In this document: positions 10,349 to 21,891 of the stretch, piece by piece
Position numbering within the stretch: the first letter of the stretch is position 1
How the letters are laid out: every line of letters starts with the position of its first letter
Assembly: GCA_001600055.1 (NCBI GenBank)
Contig: BCIV01000003.1
Location: 5,162 to 69,161 of the forward strand
Direction of reading: 5' to 3'
Length of the DNA: 64,000 bases
Source: Filobasidium wieringae
Taxonomy: Eukaryota > Basidiomycota > Tremellomycetes > Filobasidiales > Filobasidiaceae
Program-made: the position numbers and the translations under genes
Notes under the pieces: model-generated
The model's input: only the letters and a program-made list of their open reading frames with translations
Told to the model about the DNA's origin: nothing
Database searches by the model: none

Positions 10349-12369
10349 TCATACTTTTGCAAACAACTTGCGATTCGTTGACCACCGGACAGACAATATC
10401 ATTAACAAAGCTGTCCCCGTCGTGGCGCCCACAAGATACTGGCGCACTCAATATCAATCAGCCACGCACGCTTTCCCTTGCAGCCTGAATCGAACTCACC
10501 ATAGCAGGCCTATACGGACCGGCCCCCTTCTCACTCCCTCCAAAAGCATCCAACAACCCGCCTGCGCTCAGTGGTCCGGCAAAGAACCCGAACGATTCTG
10601 CGAACTCGATCATGGCTATTCCTCTTGTCACGCGATGACTTCCGATGACTTGACCGACGATGGAAGACTGAAGAGTGAAGAACCCTCCCGAACCGAATCC
10701 GCAAAGCAGGACAAATCTAGTGTGAGAAGCAGGATGAGCCGAGACCCGGAGAACCCATCTATTTTACGGAGGCTTACACGAGGATTAAAGCTTGATCCGT
10801 CGCAAAAGGCCAGATAGCCAATGAACTAATAACGATCAACGCGACCGCAGTAGCCCAAGCGTTGATGTTCTAAGGTTCAGAGAATAAGTACTAGGTCCCA
10901 AAAACATTGCATAAAGTCCTCACACCGGTAACGAAATCAGCCAACATTCCGAACCCGATCCGACCTGCTCCGGAAGAGACGTTAAAAAGAGCTCCGTACA
11001 GCGCTCCCCTTGATGCCGAAAACCCGACGGACTGGGCTACATGCGCAAGAAGTACTGTATAAGTATCGCGTTTTGCGAGATGATCCGTTACGATTCTTAC
11101 TGTACTGAGGTATATACTGTAGTGGAGTCGCATGTCAGCAATCACATCTTCCTTACGCAATGGTTTTTGGTGACTTACGAACGGCGGGATAAAGAAGGGA
11201 TAGGAAGCGACAAAACAAGCGATCAAGATCCTTATGAATCGAGAAGAATGGAACATGCTCCTCTCCACCTCCGTCACGCTTCCTCTTCTTGAACGTTTCG
11301 CCAAGTATCCTTCTTTCAGCAACAACGCAGCGGGCTTTGTTTCGTGATGGATATCAGGTTTCGAAGCCGAGATCACGGTTGATCAGGGCGAATGACTCAC
11401 GGTGCCGAAGAGAAGACACATGAATCCTAGAAACCGATAGGTCCATGGTAATCCCCATTTATCGATCAGCCGCTGGATAGCCTGCAATACATCAAGAGGA
11501 TCTGTATGATCAGTCATATGAGTAACGATGAGCGTTCAATGGACTCACGATTGACCAAATCGCTCCTCCCAATCCACCTCCGCACGAAACGATCCCCGTA
11601 GCCAATCCACGTTTCTTCAAGAAGTACTGACTGGGTGTCGTATAAGCCGTCTATGATCGTCCGACCTGATCAACTATGACATCAGATGACGGCGTTGATC
11701 TCATCGCTTACCAAAAAGTTGATAGCGACCGCAAACCCGAAGAGTGCTCCTTGACAGACGACCAATCCGCCTAAGTTCCGAGTGGTGAATCCTGCCATGA
11801 TCAAGCCAAAGCCGCCTATTCCTACTCCCAGAAGAGTGGTATACCTCAGACCGAGTCTGTTCAAGATCCACGTAGCCTGTGCCGCATGGACGATCAGCTA
11901 TCAGCTCCAGTAGTTTGTCGAAGAAATGTCGACGAACGGGTAGACATCCTCCAGCAGTGACGGCGGTGGAAACCGAGCCTATCGAGCTCAACGGTAAGGA
12001 GTTGGCCAGTCCTTGATTCGATAGTTCTGCTTGGATGACTCCCCAGGCGTATAGGATCCCTACAAAGAGGAAACACAGGACGAATCCCGCTAGGAAGGAT
12101 AGAGGTCAGGTTTCGTCATCGGTGTCTGGACTAAAGGTCATGGGCTTACATCCGGTGATGACCCAGCCATATCCACCATCGAGGTATGTATCTTGAACAT
12201 GTAGAGGTTCCTCAGAGGACGTCCGATTGCTGGCGTTTGTTTCTGGCTCGTAGTTCTTGGTCTGCAATTCGATCTCTACTGCGGGCGATTCGAGCGGTTG
12301 GAAAGGTAAAGCACCGAGGTTGATCGAACCTTTGTGGCTGGAGAAACTCGCTCGGGTCTTGATTGACAT
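10349..12369 (-). CDS. MFS transporter, monocarboxylate (MCT/SLC16)-like
   Basis: Roughly nine or ten exons, start at 12369 and stop at 10351-10349, about 470 residues. After a polar cytoplasmic N-terminus comes DTYLDGGYGWVI, the DGGxGWxV signature opening TM1 of the MCT family. Other segments follow: GFVLCFLFVGILYAWGV (TM1), LNRLGLRYTTLLGVGIG, KKRGLATGIVSCGGGLGGA (TM4/5), then a loop with KRSRRGS, GALFNVSSGAGRIGFGMLAD (TM8 region), and MIEFAESFGFFAGPLSAGG. It is predicted to move monocarboxylates or related acids across the plasma membrane by H+ symport; the substrate is not readable. One intron near 11,050-11,180 lacks a clean in-frame donor/acceptor pair: GTAAGT is out of phase, and GTCACC four bases later would restore frame. 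Confidence 0.85.
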
Positions 12370-13065
12370 GGTGTGTCGAGATGTGTGAGGGTATCAGGAT
12401 AAGGATCCATGGCGGGAGGTAAAAAGCAGATGTTGCTATAGCCAGAATGAGATGGTACCGCTCTTTCGAGTCATACGTCTAGCGTAGTAGTTCCTAGTCC
12501 TGGACTTTTTACCGCCCGAGCCTGACTCTCGTCCGTGCTTTGGAGTGGCATACCCGCTGGTCGTCGTCATCCACTACCAGATCCTGATCGCATGGGATGC
12601 TATGAACCGAAAACGAGACCGTCGAAAGCGAGATGTTCAGACATAGAACTACAATGAAACCACCACCAGTGACTACATGCATGGTCAAATCGAATCAGCT
12701 GATTTGATCGCGCATCTGCCGAACCGACATCATGCTCAGCCTGACGTCGACATCGTCTCAACTTCTCCCGTCTTCAGACAACGCTACTTGCCGGTTACTG
12801 AGCTCGAGGGGTCCCATGTCGAATCAGCTTCTCTGTACATGCTCCGCCTTCATTGGCCGGGTGATTCACCCTTCCGAGCGAGCGGGGTTTTTCGGCAGGA
12901 TTTCGCAAATCAACAACAACGTCCAGCTGGGTAACTATAAGAACGCTCAACCTGCTCCATCTCCCTTCGACACATCCAACCAACTCGTCTGTCTTCCACC
13001 TCCAAGAGAACAGGTAAGTGCGAGTCGAACCCTCTACTCTAACCCGTACCGTATCACACTCTACA
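12370..13065. other. Divergent promoter region
   Basis: It lies between the MFS gene (minus) and the tyrosine phosphatase gene (plus). A strong donor GTAAGT at about 13,013, 50 nt before the phosphatase start, suggests a 5' UTR intron or an alternative upstream exon. Otherwise there is no gene. Confidence 0.4.
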
Positions 13066-14403
13066 ATGGACAGCCAAAACAGAGGAACTCTTTGGCACCG
13101 AGAATGGTGTCGATATATCTTCTCCGAAAACAAGACCGTCAAACAAGTCCGGGAGGACTATCACTTTCGACGGGTGATGAGATATGAGGATATTAAATTC
13201 TCGGACGAACAGATCGAAGAGTGTATCAAGTTTTATTCGGTCCACAAGTCTCGAGGAAAGAGCCACAGAGTTTCGGGTGTTTATCCATACGATCGGACGG
13301 CCGTCACTGTACCTCTTTCATTCGGTTGCGACCCAATTCCTAATCCCGTCCACGATGAGGCTGTCAAACCGCCTGACCCGAAAGTCCACGGAACGAGCGC
13401 AAACACGTCCGAGCTAGAAGAAGAGACCTCTGACGTCAAGGACAGCTCCAACGATCAAGACGAATCCAAACCTACCAAAGCTCGAGAATGAGATGGTTAC
13501 CTGAACGCAAACGTGGTGACGGACGATAAAGGTCTCTGGTGGGTTGCTGCGAGCGTAAGTCCGTTGACGTCGAGACGCCGATGACATCGATGATGAAAAG
13601 TTCCAACACGACAGGCCCCTCTTCCTGGTGAATTCCACACGTTCTTCTTGGCCATGATGGACCGCTCCGCTACCCGGATCTACGAACAACTTTACCCTAA
13701 AAGCGCCGCCTTCAAGGCCGGCCTACCCGAAAGCCCTTGGCGCGAACAATCCATACTTACAAGGCATGTCATCTTGGTTCAACTCACTCCGTGGACAGAA
13801 AAAGGAGTACCGAAAGCGGACAATTATATGCCTCATGAAGAAGGAGCGACGTTGACCTTCAAGTCTGATCATCCGAGGCATAAGGGACATCCTGCTCCTT
13901 CGGTAGATGTAGAGCTGATGTGCAAGAGGCGTCATGGTGATTTCGTAAGGTCACAACTGGACGTCCGGTTCTCTCATGAAAAGGACCAAGAAAGTTCGGA
14001 CACGGCGATTACGATGTGGCACTTCGAATACCCCTTTTGGCCGGATGGCAATACTACCAACCGTAAAGAGCTGGACCAATTGATTCGTAGCGTACAAACG
14101 TTACAAATGCGCAAATCATGTGAAGTCTGGGTTCACTGTTCGGCCGGAATGGGGAGGACGGGAACGTTCATGGCCGCGGCTTCATTGAGGTATCCCTATG
14201 AAGACTTCGATGAGAACGATGAGATGATCACATGGCCAAAGAAACTGCCTGTATCTCCGATGGGTCCCTATCCTAAGGACGATCCTGTGGAGGTATTGAT
14301 CGATAAGATGAGGGACCAGCGGGTACTGGCGGTTCAGAATCCGTCACAGGTAGATATGGTACGCGACTTTGACCCGAGCCAGAGTCATCGCTATCCTTGG
14401 TGA
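13066..14403 (+). CDS. Protein tyrosine phosphatase (classical HCx5R)
   Basis: The C-terminal exon from about 13,618 holds all catalytic elements. The P-loop is VHCSAGMGRTGTF, with nucleophile Cys and Arg (His-Cys codons near 14,134). The general-acid loop is YPFWPDG, and the Q-loop region is AVQNPSQVDMV. The upstream exon gives RVSGVYPYDRTAV, the equivalent of the N-x-Y substrate-recognition region, and DGYLNANVV corresponds to the DYINA motif. An in-frame TGA at about 13,489-13,491 falls between these two. An intron must remove it, perhaps a GTTGCG donor near 13,325 with acceptor TGAG just before 13,494, but the boundaries are uncertain. A second intron starts at the GTAAGT near 13,555. It dephosphorylates phosphotyrosine proteins, substrates unknown. 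About 370-400 residues. Confidence 0.82.
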
Positions 14404-14887
14404 ATCGGTAAGGATGGGCGGTAAGGAACGGAGTTCGAAAACGTGGATACTCCTTGTATGAGCATATGTACCTTGACCATATGCTCCCTACTTCCTTGCA
14501 AAGTTCCACTCCATCATAGTTCAGTCCAATGAACGTCCAAGCTTCTGACTGATCGTCGCGGTGACAGTGACGGTTGGCTGGTGATCGCATCCCACGCGCG
14601 TTTGGTTCCGTTCTTCTTACCGCTGACGGAAGCAATTCGACCGGGTCAACCTATATTTCCTTCTTCCAAGGTGGTCTCGACTTGATCCTGTCAGACCATT
14701 TGACTCTCAATCCACCATGGCCACCTCGATATAGAGCCTTCCTAAGCTAGATAACCGGATTACGACATAGAAACCGATCGAGACCCTCGAAAAACGAACT
14801 CGAACGGTCTTTTTCAGAGCGAGAACGGCTGAGCGATACCCAAGATTCCAAGAAAGCTTTGCTCTTTGCTCAGTCTCCTCTCCAAAA
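14404..14887. other. Intergenic region
   Basis: Spacer between the phosphatase and the histidine kinase, both on the plus strand. Nothing beyond likely promoter sequence is recognised. Confidence 0.35.
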
Positions 14888-17800
14888 ATGTATCTTCCTG
14901 CAAATTCCTCGAAGGTCGAACTGGCCAGATCCATCGTTTCAGATGTCACAAAGATCTACCTCTCTCCTTCCTACGACCTCACCCTGGCTCTGACGTCTTA
15001 CCTCGTCTCCGCTCTGGGTGGATATACCGCTACTCAACTCATGACCCAGGTAGCAACCACCAAGAAAGTATGGGGAAGAGTAGGTTGGGTTGCACTGGCC
15101 GGTTTGGTATTTGGAGGGTGGTGAGTAATATGTAGGACAGTATCGGAACGTCAAATTCATGGACTGAACATCAAACCCTTTTACCTTTGACCTACGTCAC
15201 CATCCCAGCTCCATCTGGTGCTTACATTTCATAGCCATGCTCTCCCTCTCCTTCACGCCTCGAATCCCTATAACCTACGCTCCATTCCACACGATTCTCT
15301 CCGCGATAGTCTCAATCTGTGCCACCTGGACGGCGTTCGGATACGAATTCGGTCTCTACGCCTGGAAGTGCTACACCAAAGGAAAGAAACGGGAATCACG
15401 AGCTGGAAGGAAACACAGACAGGGGAGAAGAAGACGGGTGGATAAGAGAGAGGAAAGGAGGCTGGGAGAACACGAACCTATGTTGGCCAACGGAGCGGAC
15501 GAGGAAGAATCGAATCATTTGAATCTGGGGGAAGAGGAAGAAAGAACGGCAACTCCCGTGGTGAATATCACTCTGGATCCCACTGCCGATTTGAACGAGG
15601 ATGAGGATGCAGATGATGCAGATGATGATAGTCCGCCTGTGGAGAATGACGATCCGAATACGACCACGCAGGGAGGTTATCTACAAGCAAAAGCAGACGA
15701 TCATAACCTCCTCTCCCCTTCTGTCCGTCCGGACTCGAACTGGTCAGGCCTAGGAGGATTATCACGGTCCCCTTCAAACCGGGTGATGGTAGAAGATTCC
15801 ATCTCTCCCCGAAGCTCACCTTCTTTGAACGGACCATCGTTTTCTCCCTTTAAACCTTCATACCCACCTTCTCCTCAACACTCGCCATCCCCATCGAATG
15901 GGAGCCCAAACAGTCTCTCTCTAAACATTTCAAACCAACCAGGGATCCAACGTCGATCATGGACAGGAATCAACCCAAGTGAAGAAGATCTCCGCCGGTC
16001 TTCTTCCCCCATGACAAACGGTGGTCAATCCCCCGTCAGCGAGAATTTCGAAAGGATCCCGTTGACAGATCCAAGCCGAACCGGTTCTCTATCACTCACA
16101 ACGTATTCCAACGAATCCTCCGAATCTCTTCCTTCCCTCCCATCGTTCTCCTGGCCCAGAGGCGGGACAGGTGGGAGAGGAAGTATTTCTTCAAACTCCG
16201 ACTCGTTAGGAAACTCCATAGCGAATGATCCTACCATCTCCGACGCTGCCATCCAAGCTTACGCAGGGGGCGCCATCTCTCTCCGAATGAGAAGATTGAA
16301 TGGGTCCCGCTCATCACGTCCGTTCTTGGTCGAGATCTATCACGACCTCTTGAACGGGGTGAACAGGAAGGTGTTGATCAAGGGGACGATGTTGGGGACG
16401 AGTGCGTTTTGCATGCACTACGAGGGGATGATGTCGATGCGATTGGGAACGGACGTGGAGGGGCTGGTTACGGGGGGAATAGAATGGGGTTGGGGTTGGG
16501 TGGCATTGAGTTGGATCATTGCTAGTGCCGCTTCCATCGTCGCTGTGGTCTTTAGTAAGTCTGACTGACCGACTAGTCCGCTTGAATCGTCGTAGCTCAC
16601 AGGGAGAGATCGCTTCCGTCGATAGTGCCTCTCTCGAAGATGGACTTTAGACGTCAGATCGCATTCGCCATCACCAGTTCCGCCGCCATCGCCGCCATGC
16701 ATTGGACAGGAATGTTAGCCGCTACGATGTACGTAATCCCCGTCCTTCACCCATCAGGTGATCAAGATCCGTTCGATCTCGACTCCCTACCTCCAACTTC
16801 GACCCCGCACGGGCTAGCGATCACCGTGATCCTCGTCGGATTTGCTACGTGCATGATCTCGTACGTTCTATTGGCACATACCGTCACCCAGAGTCGAGAC
16901 GAGTTGGTCTCCGCGATTCATACGAAACGAACCTTGTGGAGAGTCATGGCAGAGCGTGAAGCCGCCGTAAGAGCGGATAAACAGAAGACCGAGTTTATCG
17001 CCGTGGCTTCGCACGAAATCAGAGTCAGTACACTTATCGATCGAACGTTGGAATGATAAAGCTGATTATCTTGAACACACTCAGACACCCTTACATGTCA
17101 TCTCCGGGTATGCAGATCTCCTGGACCGCACGACTTTGACAAGCGAACAAACTGAATGCGTCAAGTTCATCTTGGCTGGGTGTGAAAGTATTCGCTTGAT
17201 CACAACGTTAGTCCAGTAGCTGAGATTGATGTCGTACGTGCCACTAATAGAATGATATGACAGCGATGTATTGGACTTTTCAAAATTACAAGAACCTAAT
17301 GCTCAATCGAAAGCTCGGTCAGAAGCGATCAACATAAGAGAACTAGCGCAAGGTATCGCGAAAGGTTGTTCCACACCTCACTTCAGAAGAGCCAGCGCGG
17401 ATGCGATGATGAATATGGGAGGTGCCATGCCAAACAGCGAACAAAGCCAAGCAGGCGGCTCGCCGAAGGTGGAGGTACTTTTAGATGTTTGCGATAACAT
17501 CCCGGAAATCGTTTGGGGGGATAAGGTCTACCTCACAAGGGTCGTAATGAACTTGATCAAGTGAGTGTTGAACATCATAATACACCGTCATGATGTTAAT
17601 GGGTATACCTTTTAGTAACGCCTTGAAATTCACCTCCGAAGGATACGTTCTGGTAAAGATCCGTACTGAAGAACCTAAACCTCCTCTCACTCGACCCAAA
17701 GTCGCAATCTCCGTGCGAGATACAGGTATTGGAATCAGACAAGAATTACGGGCAGCAGTCTTCGCTCCATTCAGACAAGCCGATACCTCCCACACCCGCA

Positions 17801-19176
17801 GTCATGCCGGGACAGGCCTCGGATTGGCTATCTGTCATCAATTGGCTCAACGGATGAAGGGTAAATTGGGAATATGGAGTAGCCAAGGGCCAGATGACCG
17901 AGGAACGGAGATCAGTCTTTTGTTACCGTTTGAAGGTGGAATGAATGGAGAGGCCGCGGTTCTGGGACCGTCTGATGTCGGGATGTGTACGGACGCACCT
18001 TTGCTCTTTGATACCCCTTTCACGACCAAACCTGATCAACACTTGTTTCGGCACGAGCGCGGAATCAAGGTCGGTCTGGCCCTTTATCAGCCTCTACTGG
18101 AAAACTACCTCGTTCGAGCGTTTGAAGAGGAAGGTTTCTCCGTGTCGACCATCTCGGACGAGACACAATTCAACTCCGTGATTGATGTCGATCGACTATG
18201 GATGGACATCAGTACGTTCAAGCAAGTCGTTCAGGCGGGAGGGCACGCGCATTTCCGAGCGGGGATGACTCTATACTTTTTGTGTGACAACGTATTCGCG
18301 ACCGTCGAAGAGTCTGAATTTGACGACTGCTTGAGCAAAATCAAAGCGGATGTGGTCTGCATGCCACGGCCCGTCATAGTGCCGGACGTCATCGAAGTAC
18401 TGGCAGACCCTGCATCGGCCGACCGGTTGAACGGAACCCGAATCCTTGCGAGTTCAAGGAAGATCAACAACACGGCAAAGCTGGAATTAGGAAACCTAGC
18501 TGCTCTGAACATCGTCAAGGCGGATTCCAGCGCGTTAGGGTTGAAATCGCCACCTCTCGTTTCGAAAACTCATACGCAGTCGTTAGTCGCCATGATGAAC
18601 AGAGAAACATCTGTAGCCCAGAGTGCACGGGCGATCGAGGCTGCAGTGGCGACGGTATCGGGATCCGTTATCTTGCTAGTTGACGACAATGTAGTGAGTC
18701 GAAACTCCCCTTGCCAGTGACGCACGGTATATACATACTGAACGGGGTTCCGATTCTCGCTCATCAGGTCAATCAGAAGTTGGGAGCCCGGCTGATCGCA
18801 AAGATGAAGCACCCAGTGGAAACGGCGGGAAACGGACAGATCGCCGTAGACATGATCCTGAAAGATCGCAGTCGATATGGTCTAGTTCTTATGGACTGCC
18901 AGGTGAGGTTTTCTTGCTAAGCCGTATATGGCTCCACTAACCAAGTTCACGGATACGTGATCATAGATGCCGATTATGGACGGATTTGAGGCAACGGAGA
19001 AGGTCAGGAAAGCAGAAAAGGAGGGAATCATAAAAGGGCGCTTGCCCATCATCGCTTTGACAGCGAACGTGAGCGACGACTGTAGGAAAAGCTGTATGGA
19101 AGCAGGAGCGGATCATTTCTTGGAAAAACCGCTGGATCTGACGAAACTAAAGGAACACACGGTCAAGTATCTGTAA
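14888..19176 (+). CDS. MHYT-domain hybrid histidine kinase
   Basis: Eight exons: 14888-15120, 15209-16554, 16596-17023, 17085-17206, 17264-17560, 17616-18693, 18768-18902, 18967-19176. Together they give an uninterrupted 1,282-residue frame. The N-terminal membrane part carries three MHYT-type repeats: CLHFIAM, CMHYEGM and AMHWTGM. A Ser/Pro-rich acidic cytoplasmic loop of about 300 residues splits the first from the second. Then follow the H-box (VASHEIRTPLHV, phospho-His), N-box (VVMNLINNALKF), G1 (VRDTGIGI) and G2 (GTGLGLAI). A C-terminal receiver has LLVDDNVVNQ, VLMDCQMPIMDG (phospho-Asp), ALTAN and the conserved Lys in LEKPL. MHYT modules are proposed to sense O2, CO or NO through bound metal; the signal here is unknown. 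It should feed the HPt-to-HOG pathway. Confidence 0.93.
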
Positions 19177-20317
19177 GGAGTATGGGATCGAGATCTAGAT
19201 GTTGTACTTGGAAGCAATGTAGACGGAGTATCAGCATGAACCATTGAGTTTGAGTCTCGCCACCGAGCTTGAGTAGCTGACCAATCGAATGGGAACGTTC
19301 ACACTGTCACGATAATATAGGGTCACGTACGTAAACAGAGGACGGTAGGAGTTAGTATTTGCAAACTACAAGGGTAAAAGCCGGGCTGTGTGGGAATCGA
19401 AATCAGAGAGCTCCGGGTATTGGTAGGTTGTCAGCGCGTCAAATGCTTGAGAAAGAATCTCGTACCACGATCTATGCGTGTTTATATTGAGTCAATCAGC
19501 CTTGGTTTAAAATGTTGCAACCGAAACACTAAATCACAGACCAGATCGAACTGATGATCACTCGGGGGTTTTTCGGATTATGCTCTCCCTTCGCCTCGTG
19601 TATCTATCATTCTTCTCACTACCCGAGAGAAGTTAGGAGATCACAGTGATTCAGCAGAATATGATGTCTGGAAGGTCTGAGATGAGTTCTTCAAACATGT
19701 TATTTGTTCTGTTGCAAAAGAGCGTTCACTGGTACCGGGTAGTTTTGGTGACAGAAACTGGTGATCGGATGACTGGGTAGTATGAATCGAGAGCGAGATT
19801 GATGATTTCTACACAGTACTTGTAGAAAAGATGAACGATTGGTCGCAGATGTAAGTGCGGACGCAAGCAGAATGCGATACTCCCGATCATGACATCTACA
19901 CTAGATCATCCTTTGTCTCTCTGAGACCGGTGCTGAAGGATCCAGAAATTTGACACTGAATGCTTGGAGATCTGGGGCTGCGTTATGGTCCGCTACGTTT
20001 GCTCGGCGCCTCCTGTTCTCTTCCGTTGAGACTCATCGTCGATTGTCGGTTTCGATTGAAGAAATATATCCTCCCATAACACTGCTTTCCAGGGTCCTGG
20101 TGTGTGTACCTCGATATGAGCATCATCACGACCTTAGATTAGAAACCTGATGCTTCACCTGAAACGCGGCAGTACAGGTTTTGATCTGGATCACGTGACA
20201 TCAGATCTGGATATTACTACTCAACCTGAACCTATATCCCACATCATCATCTGCTGCTCACACCCGTCGCACAGCCAGCTTTCATTCGGTTCACCACAAT
20301 AAACTCCTATCGCCACG
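19177..20317. other. 1.1-kb intergenic region
   Basis: No supported gene. A short open frame at 19,950-20,150 has no recognisable features. A CACGTGAC element lies at about 20,190, roughly 125 bp before the RRP45 start, and is a plausible E-box. Confidence 0.4.
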
Positions 20318-21467
20318 ATGCCTAGAGAAATTCCAGTCCCTATAGCCAATCAAAACTTCATCAACGAAGCCCTCCAAAAGGGATACCGATTAGACGGTCG
20401 AAAAGCGATCGAAAGAAGAAGACTCGACATCAAATTCCCAGACGCTGTAGAAACCGGAGTCAGCGGGTTAGGACGAGTCGAAGTGTCTCTCGGAAAGACT
20501 AGGGTGCTGGCAAGAGTATCTGCTGCGCTCACGAATCCTCGAGCGGATCGACCCTTTGAAGGTTTGTTAACGATAACAAGCGAAATCGGGCCTATGGCTG
20601 GGGAATCGTATCACGGCGAAGGAAGGTGAGTCTGTAAAGCCAGAGCCGTTCAGACCGACGATATTAATGCCCGAATAACAGAACGACTGAGGACGAAGTG
20701 ATCTTAACAAGACTGATAGAAAAGGCTATAAGACGAAGTGAAGCGGTAGACAGAGAAGCTCTTTGTGTGGTAGCAGGTGAAAAGGTATGTTCACTCTCTA
20801 TCGCTCTTGTGCCTCGATCTACCTTAAACCTGTCATCTTACAAAACGACTTTCTTCGGCATCCGATCTCTAGGTCTGGCATGTGCGATTACACCTACACT
20901 TCCTCTCCTCGGATGGCAACTTGGTAGACGCAGCGTGTGCAGCAGGCATGATCGCTCTCAAACACTTTCGACGGCCTGAAGTGGAACGAATCGATGATGA
21001 CTCGGGGAGGAATTCGATCTGGAAAGTCGTTAGTATCATACAGACCTCTCTATCTCTGGGAAGCGGGACTAACCGTTGTGATACTGGCAGTACCCCATGG
21101 ACGAACGTTCCCCCATCCCATTATCAATCCACCATACTCCTCTCTGCGTAACCTTTGCCTACTTGGAAAAGTAAGTCATTCCTTTCAACGTTTTGTCCAA
21201 CCCTTATCTGACCAAGATCGCTGCAGTAACCTCCTCATCCTCGACCCAACACAAGAAGAATCCTCCATCGCAACCGGCACCCTAACCCTAACCCTTAACG
21301 CTCAACGAGAACTATGCGTCCTGTCAAAAGCAGGAGGAACACCTCTCACGGTGGAAGACGTGATGAAGGTGGTCAATATCGGGGTGGACGTTGTGAGGGA
21401 GATGAACGCGGAGATTGAAGAGGCCATCAAGAAGGATGAGGCGGTGAGGGTTGTGGATGTACGATGA
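20318..21467 (+). CDS. RRP45: Exosome complex subunit Rrp45
   Basis: Five exons: 20318-20625, 20682-20784, 20873-21025, 21091-21170 and 21227-21467, giving 294 residues. The RNase PH-like fold starts with NFINEALQKGYRLDGRK and DIKFP. VEVSLGKTRVLARVSAAL, then the IEKAIRRSEAVDREALCVVAGEKVWHV block, are diagnostic of Rrp45/PM-Scl75. HFLSSDGNLVDAACAAG and IHHTPLCVTFAYLE follow. It belongs to the catalytically inactive nine-subunit core of the nuclear and cytoplasmic exosome, which degrades and processes RNA 3' to 5'. Length matches fungal Rrp45. The run ACCCTAACCCTAACCCT in the last exon simply encodes TLTLTL. Confidence 0.93.
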
Positions 21468-21891
21468 GAGGCAGGGAGATGGTGTTTGTACCGATATCAA
21501 TCAATCATCTGGCCGGAGTCAATGAAACCATTGGAGAAAGCAGCCACAGAATCAACCTGATCCCCCGAGCTATCTCGCACGATACCTTGTATCGAGGAAA
21601 CTTCCGTCGAGGTTGACCGACCGCGATGGAGGTATGCACGATCATCTGAAGACGAAAGCTTCAGAGTAAGAATTTCGAGGTCAGAACAATTCTTTAGCTT
21701 CGGATTTCGATGGGAAACATGTTCGGTGCAATCGAGGGTGACGTAGAAGTGACACAGAAAAGGCGCCGTGCTACACTCATCCTGACTCTCCTTCGTTTGC
21801 TTCTCCCTCAGACGTGAGGAAAAGCCGGCGCGTAATGAATTATGAAATAAAGCAGCATTATCAACCGGATCGACCCTTTTTAGAACGCCAT
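21468..21891. other. Convergent 3' spacer
   Basis: It lies between the RRP45 and gamma-glutamyltranspeptidase stop codons. No gene is seen; it would hold both transcription ends. Confidence 0.4.

Noticed and set aside
21280..21300. Telomere-like run of CCCTAACCCTAACCCT
   Set aside because: It lies inside the last exon of RRP45 and encodes TLTLTL in frame; only about three units, so chance.
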